Below are positions 1 to 6,995 of a stretch of 11,232 nt of DNA, piece by piece. This stretch comes from a bacterium. GTDB taxonomy: Bacteria; JAJRZV01. Numbering within the stretch: the first letter of the stretch is position 1; every line of letters begins with the position of its first letter. The position numbers and the translations under genes are program-made. The notes below the pieces were generated by a model. The model ran no database searches, was not told where the DNA came from, and saw nothing but the letters and a program-made list of their open reading frames with translations. The stretch covers positions 1 to 11,232 of the forward strand of contig JAJRZV010000067.1 in NCBI GenBank assembly GCA_024275095.1, given 5' to 3'.

Positions 1-462
1 AAAGGTTTTGGCCACCACGTTGGCAAAAACAGCAACAACAAGAATCAGTGCAAAAAATGTAAAACCAGCAAATAGTAATTTGCCTCTCCGACCAATAAAC
101 CGTTCCACAAGTTCTCCAATGCTGCGTCCATCGTGCCGAAGCGACGCCACAAGAGATGTAAAGTCGTGTACTGCTCCTACGAACACACATCCCACGAGAA
201 TCCATATAAATGCCGGGAGCCAGCCGTATTTAACAGCAAGCACGGGACCGACAATAGGTCCTGCTCCCGCAATGGAAGCAAAATGATGGCCCATGATCAC
301 ACTGAGCCGTCCAGGTACGTAATCCACACCATCTCTCAAACGATGTGCCGGTGTTTCGTTTGAGTCATCCAGCCGGAAATATTGCGTAAGGTAGCGACCA
401 TAAAAAATGTATGCCCCGAGAAAAATTACAATTCCTATGCCGATCAAACCCGAAACAGTCAT
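1..462 (-). CDS. cstA: CstA-family carbon starvation protein / peptide or pyruvate transporter (5' part, runs off window)
   Basis: The reverse strand encodes 154 residues from an ATG at 462 to the window edge without a stop, so only the N-terminal part is present. A hydrophobic first segment (about residues 4-25, ending IFYGRYL) is followed by the CstA hallmarks: DGVDYVPGR, then GHHFASIAGAGPIVGPVLA around residues 61-79, a membrane segment WLPAFIWILVG and GAVHDFTSLVAS. CstA proteins are inner-membrane carriers implicated in uptake of peptides or pyruvate under carbon limitation. The substrate here cannot be told from sequence. The short N-terminus looks like the compact CstA form seen outside enterobacteria. 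An AGGGGA ribosome-binding site (470-475) lies inside the end of uvrC, 7 nt from the ATG. The uvrC stop is only one nucleotide upstream, so the two genes are probably co-transcribed and translationally coupled. The family assignment is firm; the physiological role is inferred. Confidence 0.9.
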   Translation of the reverse strand, partial: MTVSGLIGIGIVIFLGAYIFYGRYLTQYFRLDDSNETPAHRLRDGVDYVPGRLSVIMGHHFASIAGAGPIVGPVLAVKYGWLPAFIWILVGCVFVGAVHDFTSLVASLRHDGRSIGELVERFIGRRGKLLFAGFTFFALILVVAVFANVVAKTF

Positions 463-463
463 T

Positions 464-2278
464 TTACTTTCCCCTGTGAAAATAACTATATATTTTCTCA
501 GCCGTTTTGTCGCCTATTCCGTGTAAAGATTTAAGTTCCTTCAAGGACATGTCCCTCAACTTTTTCACAGAACCAGTTTGAAGAATAATCGAACGGGCTG
601 TTTCAGGACCAACGCCCGGAATGGAAAGAAGTTCGGAATGTGTTTTTACCTTCATATCAAGTTTGCGAAGATACGACAATGCGAATCTGTGCGCCTCGTC
701 GCGAAGGTGTCTCAATAGTGCAAGAATACACAATGCTCTACCCTCGAGTAGCACTTTTCCATCAGCCAGATGAATTGTCTCAGGACCGAATTTCTCAACC
801 GGCTTGGACAGTGCTACAGCCGACACGCGCGAGCCAAGTCCAGCGGCTTCCAAACACTGAAGAGCCACGTTCAAATGCCCACGTCCTCCATCAATAAGAA
901 TCAGGTCGGGGAGAGAATCTTCGGCAATACCCCTGCGCAGCCTTCGAGACAGGATTTCCCTCATCGCTGCATAATCGTCCAGTTCTTTCTTTTGCACCCG
1001 ATACCGCCTGTAAAGTTCCCTTCTCAAAATGCCGTGTATCATTGCCACAGACGAACCTACAACAAGGCTGGCACCATAGCGTGAAATGTCAAAGGCTTCC
1101 ACCCATGCTGGAGCGCGGGGCAGGTGCAATACCTTTGCCACTTCATCACCCTGCCATTCAGTTTCCTGAGCACGAACCGTCAACGCCATTTCTGCATTTT
1201 TTAAAGCCGCTTTCATAACTTCGGACATCGGCTCCGTGCGTGCACTGACAATGCGTACACGTCGTCCCTTTAAGTGCGTGAGGAAGTTTTCCAAATCGTT
1301 TTTTTCCTTTAAATTCCGGTTGAGGTAAATTTTATCCGGCAGAAACCGGCCAGCAGAATAATATGAGCGTATAAAATCAGAAACAACTTCCTCCTCTGAA
1401 CAAGCATGACCTGTATCAGTATATCTGTATACATTGGTCATCACTCCACTTCTGTAACTCACCACCGCCGCCGCGATTTCAGTCCCCTGAAAAACAAAAG
1501 CAATCACATCGAAATCTTTGCCTTCAGTGCGCTGAAATCCTAAACCTGCCGATATATTCCGTAGGCTGAGAAGGACATCGCGAATGGCTGCCGCCTGTTC
1601 AAACTCTTCCATCTCTGCTTTCTCACGCATGCGTTGTTCAAGAAGCTTTTCAATATCCTTCAATCCCCTCTTCAAAGCCTTTTCGGCTTCCCGCACAACA
1701 CCCATATACTCTTCCTTACTCACCATGCCGGCACACGGTCCGAGACATCGTCCCATTTCGTATTCAATACAGGGCCTTTTCCTGTGCCGCAGTGTATTGT
1801 CAGAACAGGTACGCAACGGAAATACATACTGGAGAAACTCTATCATTCGCCGCGTTCCCGAAGCCGAGGGGAAAGGGCCAAATATTACGTTACCCCGGGG
1901 ATCGGGCCTTCTCAGCTGCCTGATACGCGGCCATGGCGATTTCTTTTCCAGTACGATACAAGTATACGTTTTGTCATCCTTGAGGCGGACATTGTAGCGT
2001 GGATTCAGTTCCTTTATCAGCCTGTCTTCCAGAAAAAGAGCCTCTGCACCATCACTGGTGGGTATAAATTCCGCATCTTCCGTTTCCTGGTGAATTCGCA
2101 ATGAAAGGAAACGGCCATCCTCGCCATGGGCGTATGCCTTTACGCGTTCTTTTAAATCAGATGCTTTACCAATGTAAATAACACTGCCCGTGCTGTCTCT
2201 GAACACATATACACCGGGGCCTTCCGGTGCCCTTTCCACAATTTCCCGCCATTTAGATTTTTCCTGTATGTTTTTCAT
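464..2278 (-). CDS. uvrC: UvrABC excinuclease subunit C
   Basis: The product is 604 aa, the normal length for UvrC, the nuclease that makes both incisions around a lesion bound by UvrA/UvrB in nucleotide excision repair. The N-terminal GIY-YIG nuclease domain (about 18-97) shows PGVYVF and VIYIGKASDLKERV. Four cysteines at 158, 170, 178 and 182 (in TCSD, RPC, GRCLGPC) match the conserved set reported to hold a [4Fe-4S] cluster. A UVR (UvrB-binding) segment lies at about 208-240. The RNase H-like 5'-incision domain carries FDISRYG (D397), ILIDGGRGH (D463) and RDEAHRFA (H530), the expected catalytic triad. The C-terminus has tandem helix-hairpin-helix motifs, IPGVGPETA and LHGIGDKTA. The ATG start lacks a good ribosome-binding site, but the GIY-YIG domain starts at the usual distance from it. 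The gene lies between tRNA-Gln upstream and cstA one nucleotide downstream. Confidence 0.98.
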   Translation of the reverse strand: MKNIQEKSKWREIVERAPEGPGVYVFRDSTGSVIYIGKASDLKERVKAYAHGEDGRFLSLRIHQETEDAEFIPTSDGAEALFLEDRLIKELNPRYNVRLKDDKTYTCIVLEKKSPWPRIRQLRRPDPRGNVIFGPFPSASGTRRMIEFLQYVFPLRTCSDNTLRHRKRPCIEYEMGRCLGPCAGMVSKEEYMGVVREAEKALKRGLKDIEKLLEQRMREKAEMEEFEQAAAIRDVLLSLRNISAGLGFQRTEGKDFDVIAFVFQGTEIAAAVVSYRSGVMTNVYRYTDTGHACSEEEVVSDFIRSYYSAGRFLPDKIYLNRNLKEKNDLENFLTHLKGRRVRIVSARTEPMSEVMKAALKNAEMALTVRAQETEWQGDEVAKVLHLPRAPAWVEAFDISRYGASLVVGSSVAMIHGILRRELYRRYRVQKKELDDYAAMREILSRRLRRGIAEDSLPDLILIDGGRGHLNVALQCLEAAGLGSRVSAVALSKPVEKFGPETIHLADGKVLLEGRALCILALLRHLRDEAHRFALSYLRKLDMKVKTHSELLSIPGVGPETARSIILQTGSVKKLRDMSLKELKSLHGIGDKTAEKIYSYFHRGK

Positions 2279-2321
2279 GGAGAAACTCTGAAATGAAAAT
2301 TTAATGTCTCTGCGTTTTGAC

Positions 2322-2355
2322 TCTGAAAGAAAACCACATTCACCACAAAGTGGTT
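2322..2355 (-). terminator. Weak hairpin plus T-rich tail between tRNA-Gln and uvrC
   Basis: Read on the minus strand, AACCAC (2350-2355) pairs with GTGGTT (2332-2337) around a 12-nt loop and is followed by TTCTTTC. An alternative inner hairpin, ACCAC-AAA-GTGGT (2342-2354), uses one of the same arms. The stem has only 6 bp and the tail is interrupted, so this is a possible terminator or processing site downstream of the tRNA. It may equally be chance. Confidence 0.25.
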
Positions 2356-2385
2356 ATTTGTTCCCAAGGGAAAATTTTTAAAAAA

Positions 2386-2460
2386 TGGCTGGGGAGCCAG
2401 GATTCGAACCTGGACTCGCGGATCCAGAGTCCGCTGTCCTGCCAATTAGACGACTCCCCA
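2386..2460 (-). tRNA. tRNA-Gln (anticodon CUG), CCA encoded
   Basis: The reverse strand folds as a 75-nt tRNA. The acceptor stem is TGGGGAG with CTCCCCA, followed by discriminator G and an encoded CCA. The short D stem GTC/GAC encloses a loop with GG. The anticodon stem GCGGA/TCCGC holds loop CTCTGGA, giving anticodon CTG (reads CAG, glutamine). The variable region is 4 nt, and the T arm is CCAGG-TTCGAAT-CCTGG. The U1-A72 closing pair is the usual identity element of bacterial tRNA-Gln. Six T residues follow the CCA directly on the transcript strand. uvrC starts 107 nt downstream on the same strand. No integrated element is seen at its 3' end. Confidence 0.97.
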
Positions 2461-2470
2461 TTGTTTGTTT

Positions 2471-2506
2471 TTTATAGCATATGTTATCCCTTATACTCAA
2501 CGTCAA
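2471..2506 (-). promoter_or_regulatory. Predicted sigma-70 promoter for tRNA-Gln
   Basis: On the minus strand, TTGAGT (2495-2500) and TATAAA (2471-2476) are 18 nt apart. The -10 is preceded by TGC, which makes an extended -10 element. A second -35-like hexamer, TTGACG, lies directly upstream (2501-2506). The -10 ends 10 nt before the first tRNA base, so the primary transcript would have almost no leader. The same promoter may also feed uvrC and cstA, because no stronger promoter is visible in the 107-nt gap. Confidence 0.65.
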
Positions 2507-2603
2507 CCCTTCACATTCATTTTCTTTTTGAATTATCGCAAGTTATATGTGTTGCACAAAGCATCTGTCATCAACACCTGAACTCTTCCTTCAAAAAACA
2601 AAA

Positions 2604-2663
2604 AAACAGTTCAACGGGCTCAGGGGTGAACCAGGCCTCTTGCAAACTTGTTAAACAGTTCAA
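2604..2663. repeat. 11-bp direct repeat AAACAGTTCAA, two copies
   Basis: AAACAGTTCAA occurs identically at 2604-2614 and 2653-2663, start to start 49 bp, which is between four and five helical turns. Both copies lie 98-157 bp upstream of the Fe-S/winged-helix gene. Their core AACAGTT is itself a short odd palindrome (AAC-N-GTT). Two copies of an 11-mer this close together are unlikely by chance, though AT-rich composition raises the odds. A binding site for a regulator is possible but not shown. Confidence 0.5.
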
Positions 2664-2669
2664 AACAAG
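2647..2669. promoter_or_regulatory. Inverted repeat bracketing the second direct-repeat copy; possible operator
   Basis: CTTGTT (2647-2652) and AACAAG (2664-2669) are perfect inverted arms whose spacer is exactly the second AAACAGTTCAA copy. The element lies about 92 bp before the start codon of the winged-helix/Fe-S gene, within the expected promoter zone. This fits an operator for autoregulation, but that is inference: a 6-bp inverted repeat alone is weak evidence. Confidence 0.35.
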
Positions 2670-2760
2670 AATTCTATGAAAAATATTTAATCGGCTTTCA
2701 AAAGGTGAAAAAAGTTTTCCTTTCTGATAGTCTTTTCAAGACCTAGTTACAGAGGGGAAA

Positions 2761-4053
2761 ATGGGTCACTTAACAGGAGGCGGAGTTTATAAAAAACTTC
2801 AGGAACGGCTTCATCGTAACCCTGTCGGTGTACCAGCCAGTCCTGCACTCTTTGAAATCCTCAAAATTCTCTATTCCGAAGAAGAGGCTCATATCGCTTC
2901 TCATATGCCTATGAAACCCGCCCGTCTTGAAGAGATTTCAAAAAAATTGAAGCTTCCTCCAGAAAAACTGAAATCCCGACTTGATCGTATGGCCGAAAAG
3001 GGACTGGTTGTGGATTTTCAACGTGGCGACAGGCATTACTATGTGCTTAACCCCACGGTTGTCGGTTTCTTCGAATTTTCCCTTATGCGGGTGAGGGAGG
3101 ACTTCGATCAGAAACGTCTCGCCGAACTCTACGAAGAATACATGCTCCAGGAATCTGACTTTCCTCGAGAGGTTTTTCAGGGAGAAACACAAATTGGACG
3201 GGTTCTGCCTCACGAAGATGTCCTTGGCGAAGATGTGTACGCCGAAATTCTTTCATGGGAAAAGGCTACTGCGGTAGTGGAAGAAGCAGGACACTGGTCC
3301 ATCAGCCTCTGTTACTGCCGGCATAAAGAACAGCACCTGGGCAAGGAGTGTAAGTTCCCCATGGAAATTTGTATGGCACTGGGGCTCGGAGCAGAATTTA
3401 TTGCTCGGAGAAAACTTGGTAAAAGCATCAGCAAATCAGGAGCCCTGGATATCCTTGCAATGGGACGGGAATTGGGCCTGGTGCACATTGCCGATAACGT
3501 GAAACAACGTCCCACTTATATCTGCTCGTGTTGTGGATGCTGCTGCGGGCAGCTCAGGGCCATAAACACGCTGGGAATTGAGGGGGCCATCGTAACGAGC
3601 AATTACATCATGACAATTGACCAGGAAAAATGCGTTGGATGTGGAAGATGTGCCAGGCGATGCCCCGTGCGTGCCATTGTGCTCAGGGGCACAGGACGCC
3701 AGGGAGAACTCAAAGCAGAAGTCGAAGAGGACCTGTGCTTAGGTTGCGGCGTGTGCATTCGTGCATGCGGGAAGGATGCCATGAAAATGGAGCTCCGGAA
3801 ACAACGGGTATTTGTGCCAGAAACCACCATTGAGAGAGTAATGATAATGGCTCTGGAACGAGGAAAATTACAGGAACTTATTTTTGATGGTGACGGCATA
3901 AGTGCAAGAGCCCTGCGTGCTCTCACGAAAGCCGTGCTGAGACTCCCTCCTGTCAAGCGGAAAATGGCAGAGGCGCAACTGCGCTCGCGTTTCATCAGTG
4001 CACTCGTGGCAGGTGCTATACGGTTTGACAGAAATGTTCGTGACTCCATATGA
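2761..4053 (+). CDS. Winged-helix protein with two ferredoxin-type [4Fe-4S] motifs and an extra Cys-rich region
   Basis: The product is 430 aa, soluble and without a signal peptide. Residues about 28-110 look like a winged-helix DNA-binding fold: a helix near FEILKILYSEEEA, then LEEISKKLKLPPEKLKSRLD and the wing MAEKGLVVDFQRGDRHYYVL. A middle region has paired cysteines C184/C186 (CYCRHK), C197 and C204, then a dense cluster C255-x-C257-C258-x-C260-C261-C262. Two classical motifs follow, C291/C294/C297/C301 (CVGCGRCARRCP) and C326/C329/C332/C336 (CLGCGVCIRACG), each able to bind part of a 2[4Fe-4S] ferredoxin fold. The last 80 residues are helical and basic. I recognise this as a widespread but functionally unassigned family of anaerobes. 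AGAGGGG (2751-2757) serves as ribosome-binding site for the ATG. As first gene of the exporter unit it could be a redox or metal sensor, or an electron carrier; regulation is inferred from the winged helix. Confidence 0.85.
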   Translation: MGHLTGGGVYKKLQERLHRNPVGVPASPALFEILKILYSEEEAHIASHMPMKPARLEEISKKLKLPPEKLKSRLDRMAEKGLVVDFQRGDRHYYVLNPTVVGFFEFSLMRVREDFDQKRLAELYEEYMLQESDFPREVFQGETQIGRVLPHEDVLGEDVYAEILSWEKATAVVEEAGHWSISLCYCRHKEQHLGKECKFPMEICMALGLGAEFIARRKLGKSISKSGALDILAMGRELGLVHIADNVKQRPTYICSCCGCCCGQLRAINTLGIEGAIVTSNYIMTIDQEKCVGCGRCARRCPVRAIVLRGTGRQGELKAEVEEDLCLGCGVCIRACGKDAMKMELRKQRVFVPETTIERVMIMALERGKLQELIFDGDGISARALRALTKAVLRLPPVKRKMAEAQLRSRFISALVAGAIRFDRNVRDSI

Positions 4054-4068
4054 GACCCATCAGGCATC

Positions 4069-4941
4069 GTGAAGGCTGAAAAAAAGTTAAAAAAACAGCA
4101 ACTCCTACCTATGGTTCTCGCTCTCACAGTGTTTTCAATTTCATGCACTGGCAAAACCCGGAAGCCTCTTTTCTGTCGCGCTGACTGGGAAACCGCTGAT
4201 CTTTCAGCTCCCTACCCTTCAGAGGTCACGGCTGTACTCGTGGAAGAAGGTCAAAAAGTGAAAAAAGGAGAAGTTTTAATCGCACTGGACACCTCAGATT
4301 TCGCTCGTCAGCGGGATAGTGCAAAGGCTGCACTTAATGCGCTGTATCATCAAATTAGACGACTGCGCATTCTCATACGCCACCAGGAAAAAAATCTGGC
4401 AAAAGTAAAAAATCTCACAAAAATCGGGGGTGCACCTCAGCAAACACTGGAAAATCTACAGGTGCAGCTGGAGGCACTCAGAGAAGAACTTCTTGCTGCA
4501 GAAAGCCAGATGTCTTCCCGGAAGAAAAAAATCTCAATCATTGAGCAGCAAATGATGCGCGGTATGGTCCGGGCACCTGAGAACGGCATTGTCTTACGGG
4601 TCTTTACCTCGAAAGGTGAAAGAGCCCTGCCAGGCCAGCCCCTCGTACGAATGGGATATCCTCAAAGCGTTGAAGTTTACTGTTATGTATCACACGACCT
4701 TATGTCAAAGTTAAAGGTTGGTACAAAGGCGAAAATCTTCTCAACCGGCGAAACCGCAACCCTGGGCACCGTCTCTTTCATATCACCAGAACCTGAATTT
4801 ACACCCAGGTATTACATTTCCGACAGTGAACGGGACGTGCTGCATTATATGGTTAAAATAAAGGTTCAGGCACAAGAGCGAGTATTCAACATGGGCGAAT
4901 TTGTTCAGGTGCATTTTCTGTTGCAACATGGCCAGAAGTGA
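4069..4941 (+). CDS. HlyD/YbhG-type periplasmic adaptor, probable lipoprotein
   Basis: The product is 290 aa, a membrane-fusion (adaptor) subunit that would link the inner-membrane ABC transporter to the periplasm and outer membrane. The N-terminus has a basic stretch (KKLKK), a hydrophobic core of about 14 residues and a cysteine at 26 (FSISC), a lipoprotein-like signal with an imperfect lipobox. The two halves of the biotinyl-lipoyl domain are at about 47-74 (VEEGQKVKKGEVLIALD) and 169-195 (VRAPENGIVLRVF), separated by a coiled-coil hairpin at about 78-165. A beta-barrel part follows. The GTG at 4069 is chosen because no ATG precedes the signal peptide; its ribosome-binding site is weak (AGG, 4062-4064), which suggests coupling to the gene ending 15 nt upstream. 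In the same frame, that gene's TGA (4051-4053) is followed by only five codons before this GTG. The 3' end overlaps the ATPase start by 14 nt. Confidence 0.88.
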   Translation: MKAEKKLKKQQLLPMVLALTVFSISCTGKTRKPLFCRADWETADLSAPYPSEVTAVLVEEGQKVKKGEVLIALDTSDFARQRDSAKAALNALYHQIRRLRILIRHQEKNLAKVKNLTKIGGAPQQTLENLQVQLEALREELLAAESQMSSRKKKISIIEQQMMRGMVRAPENGIVLRVFTSKGERALPGQPLVRMGYPQSVEVYCYVSHDLMSKLKVGTKAKIFSTGETATLGTVSFISPEPEFTPRYYISDSERDVLHYMVKIKVQAQERVFNMGEFVQVHFLLQHGQK

Positions 4942-5884
4942 TATAACCATTCGAGCCGAAGGTCTTACCAAACGTTTCGGTAATCTTGTCGCTGTTGATG
5001 ATGTGAGTTTCACCGTCAGACAGGGGGAGGTTTTCGGCCTTCTCGGCCCTAACGGAGCGGGAAAATCCACCACCATACGCATGTTATGCGGAATATTGAA
5101 ACCCACAGCCGGGTACGCCGAAATCGCCGGAATCAACGTGGTGAAAACACCTGAACAGGTAAAACGTACTATCGGATACATGTCTCAACGGTTCGGGCTT
5201 TACGATGACCTTACTGTCCGCGAAAACATACTCTTTTATGCCCGTCTCTATATCGGAAACTGGAAAAAAGCCGCTGAACGAGCAAACGAGGTTATGGAAA
5301 AGCTGGAACTTCATTCATACGCCAACACCACCGCCGGGCAACTTTCAGGCGGCTGGCGACAACGGCTCGCCCTGGCCTGTGCCATCACACACAAACCTCC
5401 CGTGCTTTTCCTGGACGAGCCCACAGCAGGTGTAGACCCTCTTTCGCGACGGATGTTCTGGGACATCCTCTACGACATGGCTGCTGAAGGGGTTACGCTG
5501 TTTGTTACCACCCACTACATGGAAGAAGCAGAACGCTGCGACACCATAGGCTTTCTATGGCACGGGAAACTCGCTGCACTGGGAAGTCCTGAAAAGATAA
5601 AAAAGACCTCTATACCCGCGGGCGTGTACACCATAAAAGGGGTATCACCTGCAGAAGTGGTAAATACTCTGAAAGGGTTACCCTTTGTAGCGGAAACAAG
5701 TCAGTATGGTTCAGAGGTTCACGTCATTACCAATATCCCGGAAGACGTAACTCACAAAATTCGTGAGCAACTGATGGCAATGGGACTAAATCAGGCCAGA
5801 GTCGCCCCCTCCGTCCCATCCATTGAAGATGTGTTCATGTATATATCGCATGAAAAGGCAAACAACATAAAGCAAAATGAATAA
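4928..5884 (+). CDS. ABC transporter ATP-binding subunit (ABC-2 exporter, YbhF/CcmA-like)
   Basis: The 318-aa ATPase powers the exporter formed with the two following permeases. Walker A is GPNGAGKST (40-48), the Q-loop is at Gln87 in YMSQRFG, the signature is LSGGWRQR (139-146), Walker B is VLFLDEP (159-165) with catalytic Glu164, and the switch His196 is in TTHYMEEAE. All nucleotide-binding residues are intact. The LSGGW variant and the roughly 90-residue C-terminal extension are usual for ABC-2 drug, polysaccharide or lipid exporters. E. coli YbhF has two fused ATPase domains; this protein has one and would work as a homodimer. I prefer the ATG at 4928 over an in-frame TTG at 4901, because the residues before the ATG resemble no family N-terminus. 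Start and end overlap the neighbouring genes by 14 and 8 nt, which implies translational coupling. Confidence 0.95.
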   Translation: MARSDITIRAEGLTKRFGNLVAVDDVSFTVRQGEVFGLLGPNGAGKSTTIRMLCGILKPTAGYAEIAGINVVKTPEQVKRTIGYMSQRFGLYDDLTVRENILFYARLYIGNWKKAAERANEVMEKLELHSYANTTAGQLSGGWRQRLALACAITHKPPVLFLDEPTAGVDPLSRRMFWDILYDMAAEGVTLFVTTHYMEEAERCDTIGFLWHGKLAALGSPEKIKKTSIPAGVYTIKGVSPAEVVNTLKGLPFVAETSQYGSEVHVITNIPEDVTHKIREQLMAMGLNQARVAPSVPSIEDVFMYISHEKANNIKQNE

Positions 5885-6995
5885 CAAACAAATTTCATCA
5901 TTTCTCAGCAAGGTACTGACATTCGCAATTAAAGAATGGAATCACATACTCCGGGATAGGCGTTCATTCCTGTTAACCCTTATATTTCCAGCCTTTATAG
6001 TGGTGTTTCTCGGGTATGCAGTTACCTTGGACGTCAACAGGGTCCGTATAGCCGTACTTGACGAAGATGGGGTTGCAGGGAGACAACTGGAGAAAAAACT
6101 GGAAGGTTCCACAACATTTGAAGTGGTACAGGTTCCAAATCTGCCCGAAGGAATTGAGCTTTTAAAGGAAGGTCACGTCCAGGCAATACTGCAGGTCCCG
6201 CGAGCCTTTAGCAAAAATCTTTTTTTCACCGGAAAATCCATTATCTCTCTGATTGTGGACGGCTCTGATAACAACGCTGCACGTATAATCATGGGATATC
6301 TTGCTGATTTCGCGGGTAAAGGGTTTTACGCGGTCCGCCACTCACCTCCCCGTAAAACCACGGTAAAATACCTTTTCAATCCAGCTCTTGACACACGCTT
6401 GTTCTTCGTACCGGGTATTATTGCCATTTTTATTTTCATGATGGCAGTAGCCATGACAGCTCTGTCTATTGTTCGTGAAAAAGAACAGGGTACTTTTGAA
6501 AACATCCTTGTCACACCTGTCCGTCCCATCCACATTTTAACGGGCAAGGTCATCCCCTACCTTCTCATAGGATTCGTCAATTTTTTTACAGGCATCCTGT
6601 GCGCCTACCTCTTTTTCGGCTTTCATGTATATGGTTCATGGGTAGCCATTGCCATTATAGCCCTGTTGTTTGTTGCGTGCGGTGTGTGTCTAGGGATGCT
6701 CCTTTCCACCCTCACAAAAAGTTCGCTTGTGGCATGGTTACTTTCTTTTATTCTTACCTTCCTACCCTCCGTCATTCTTTCAGATTTTGTTTTTCCCACA
6801 CGCAGCATGCCTGGAGTGATCACAGCTGTCAGCTGGCTTGTGCCGACCAAGTACTTTATGCACCTGTTGCGCGACATTTCCATGAAAGGAGCCCCACTTG
6901 ATCAACTACTGCATTATGTACTGCCCCTTATGGGATTCACCTTTATATTCATGCTTGTTGCAACCAGAAGGATGAAAAGAGCACACGCATGGTAA
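5877..6995 (+). CDS. ABC-2 type permease, first subunit (YbhS/YhhJ-like)
   Basis: The product is 372 aa with the standard ABC-2 layout: an N-terminal membrane helix (about 31-50), a periplasmic domain of about 120 residues (52-172), then five hydrophobic segments between 175 and 362. The cytoplasmic coupling motif REKEQGTFENILVTP followed by ILTGKVIPY (200-228) is typical of the family. The late membrane segment reads LSDFVFP, where the sister permease and many homologues have LSGFIFP-type sequences, so an Asp replaces a Gly. The start codon overlaps the ATPase stop by 8 nt and has no strong ribosome-binding site. With its neighbours it would form a heterodimeric channel. The substrate is unknown; related systems export drugs, cations or lipids. 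Confidence 0.93.
   Translation: MNNKQISSFLSKVLTFAIKEWNHILRDRRSFLLTLIFPAFIVVFLGYAVTLDVNRVRIAVLDEDGVAGRQLEKKLEGSTTFEVVQVPNLPEGIELLKEGHVQAILQVPRAFSKNLFFTGKSIISLIVDGSDNNAARIIMGYLADFAGKGFYAVRHSPPRKTTVKYLFNPALDTRLFFVPGIIAIFIFMMAVAMTALSIVREKEQGTFENILVTPVRPIHILTGKVIPYLLIGFVNFFTGILCAYLFFGFHVYGSWVAIAIIALLFVACGVCLGMLLSTLTKSSLVAWLLSFILTFLPSVILSDFVFPTRSMPGVITAVSWLVPTKYFMHLLRDISMKGAPLDQLLHYVLPLMGFTFIFMLVATRRMKRAHAW

Larger units (their letters stand above)
2507..2750. other. Intergenic region between divergent tRNA-Gln and Fe-S/exporter unit
   Basis: This AT-rich stretch has no convincing gene; the open frame covering its left part on the plus strand also runs through the tRNA and is chance. It must contain the promoter of the plus-strand five-gene unit, but I see no strong -35/-10 pair. 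The best candidates, around TTGTTA or TTCAAA (2649-2665) with AT-rich -10 sequences near 2672-2690, are weak. Its notable content is the 11-bp direct repeat and 6-bp inverted arms listed separately. Confidence 0.6.

Noticed and set aside
8-363. Two short plus-strand frames at the left edge
   Set aside because: The opposite strand encodes clear CstA motifs across the same bases.
2361-2376. TTCCC-AA-GGGAA followed by AATTTTT on the plus strand as a terminator
   Set aside because: The loop would be too short without breaking the stem, and no plus-strand gene lies upstream.
2317-2679. 120-codon open frame on the plus strand
   Set aside because: It runs through the antisense of the tRNA-Gln gene and intergenic DNA, and its translation is low in complexity with no family features.
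4050-4079. ATG overlapping the stop of the Fe-S gene (ATGA)
   Set aside because: It is out of frame with the adaptor and closes after nine codons.
3603-4154. 183-codon antisense frame over the Fe-S gene and adaptor start
   Set aside because: It opposes a strongly supported coding frame, spans a gene junction, and has an arginine/serine-rich composition typical of shadow frames.
4901-4927. Upstream TTG start for the ATPase
   Set aside because: The nine extra residues are unlike ABC ATPase N-termini, and the ATG at 4928 gives a normal start.
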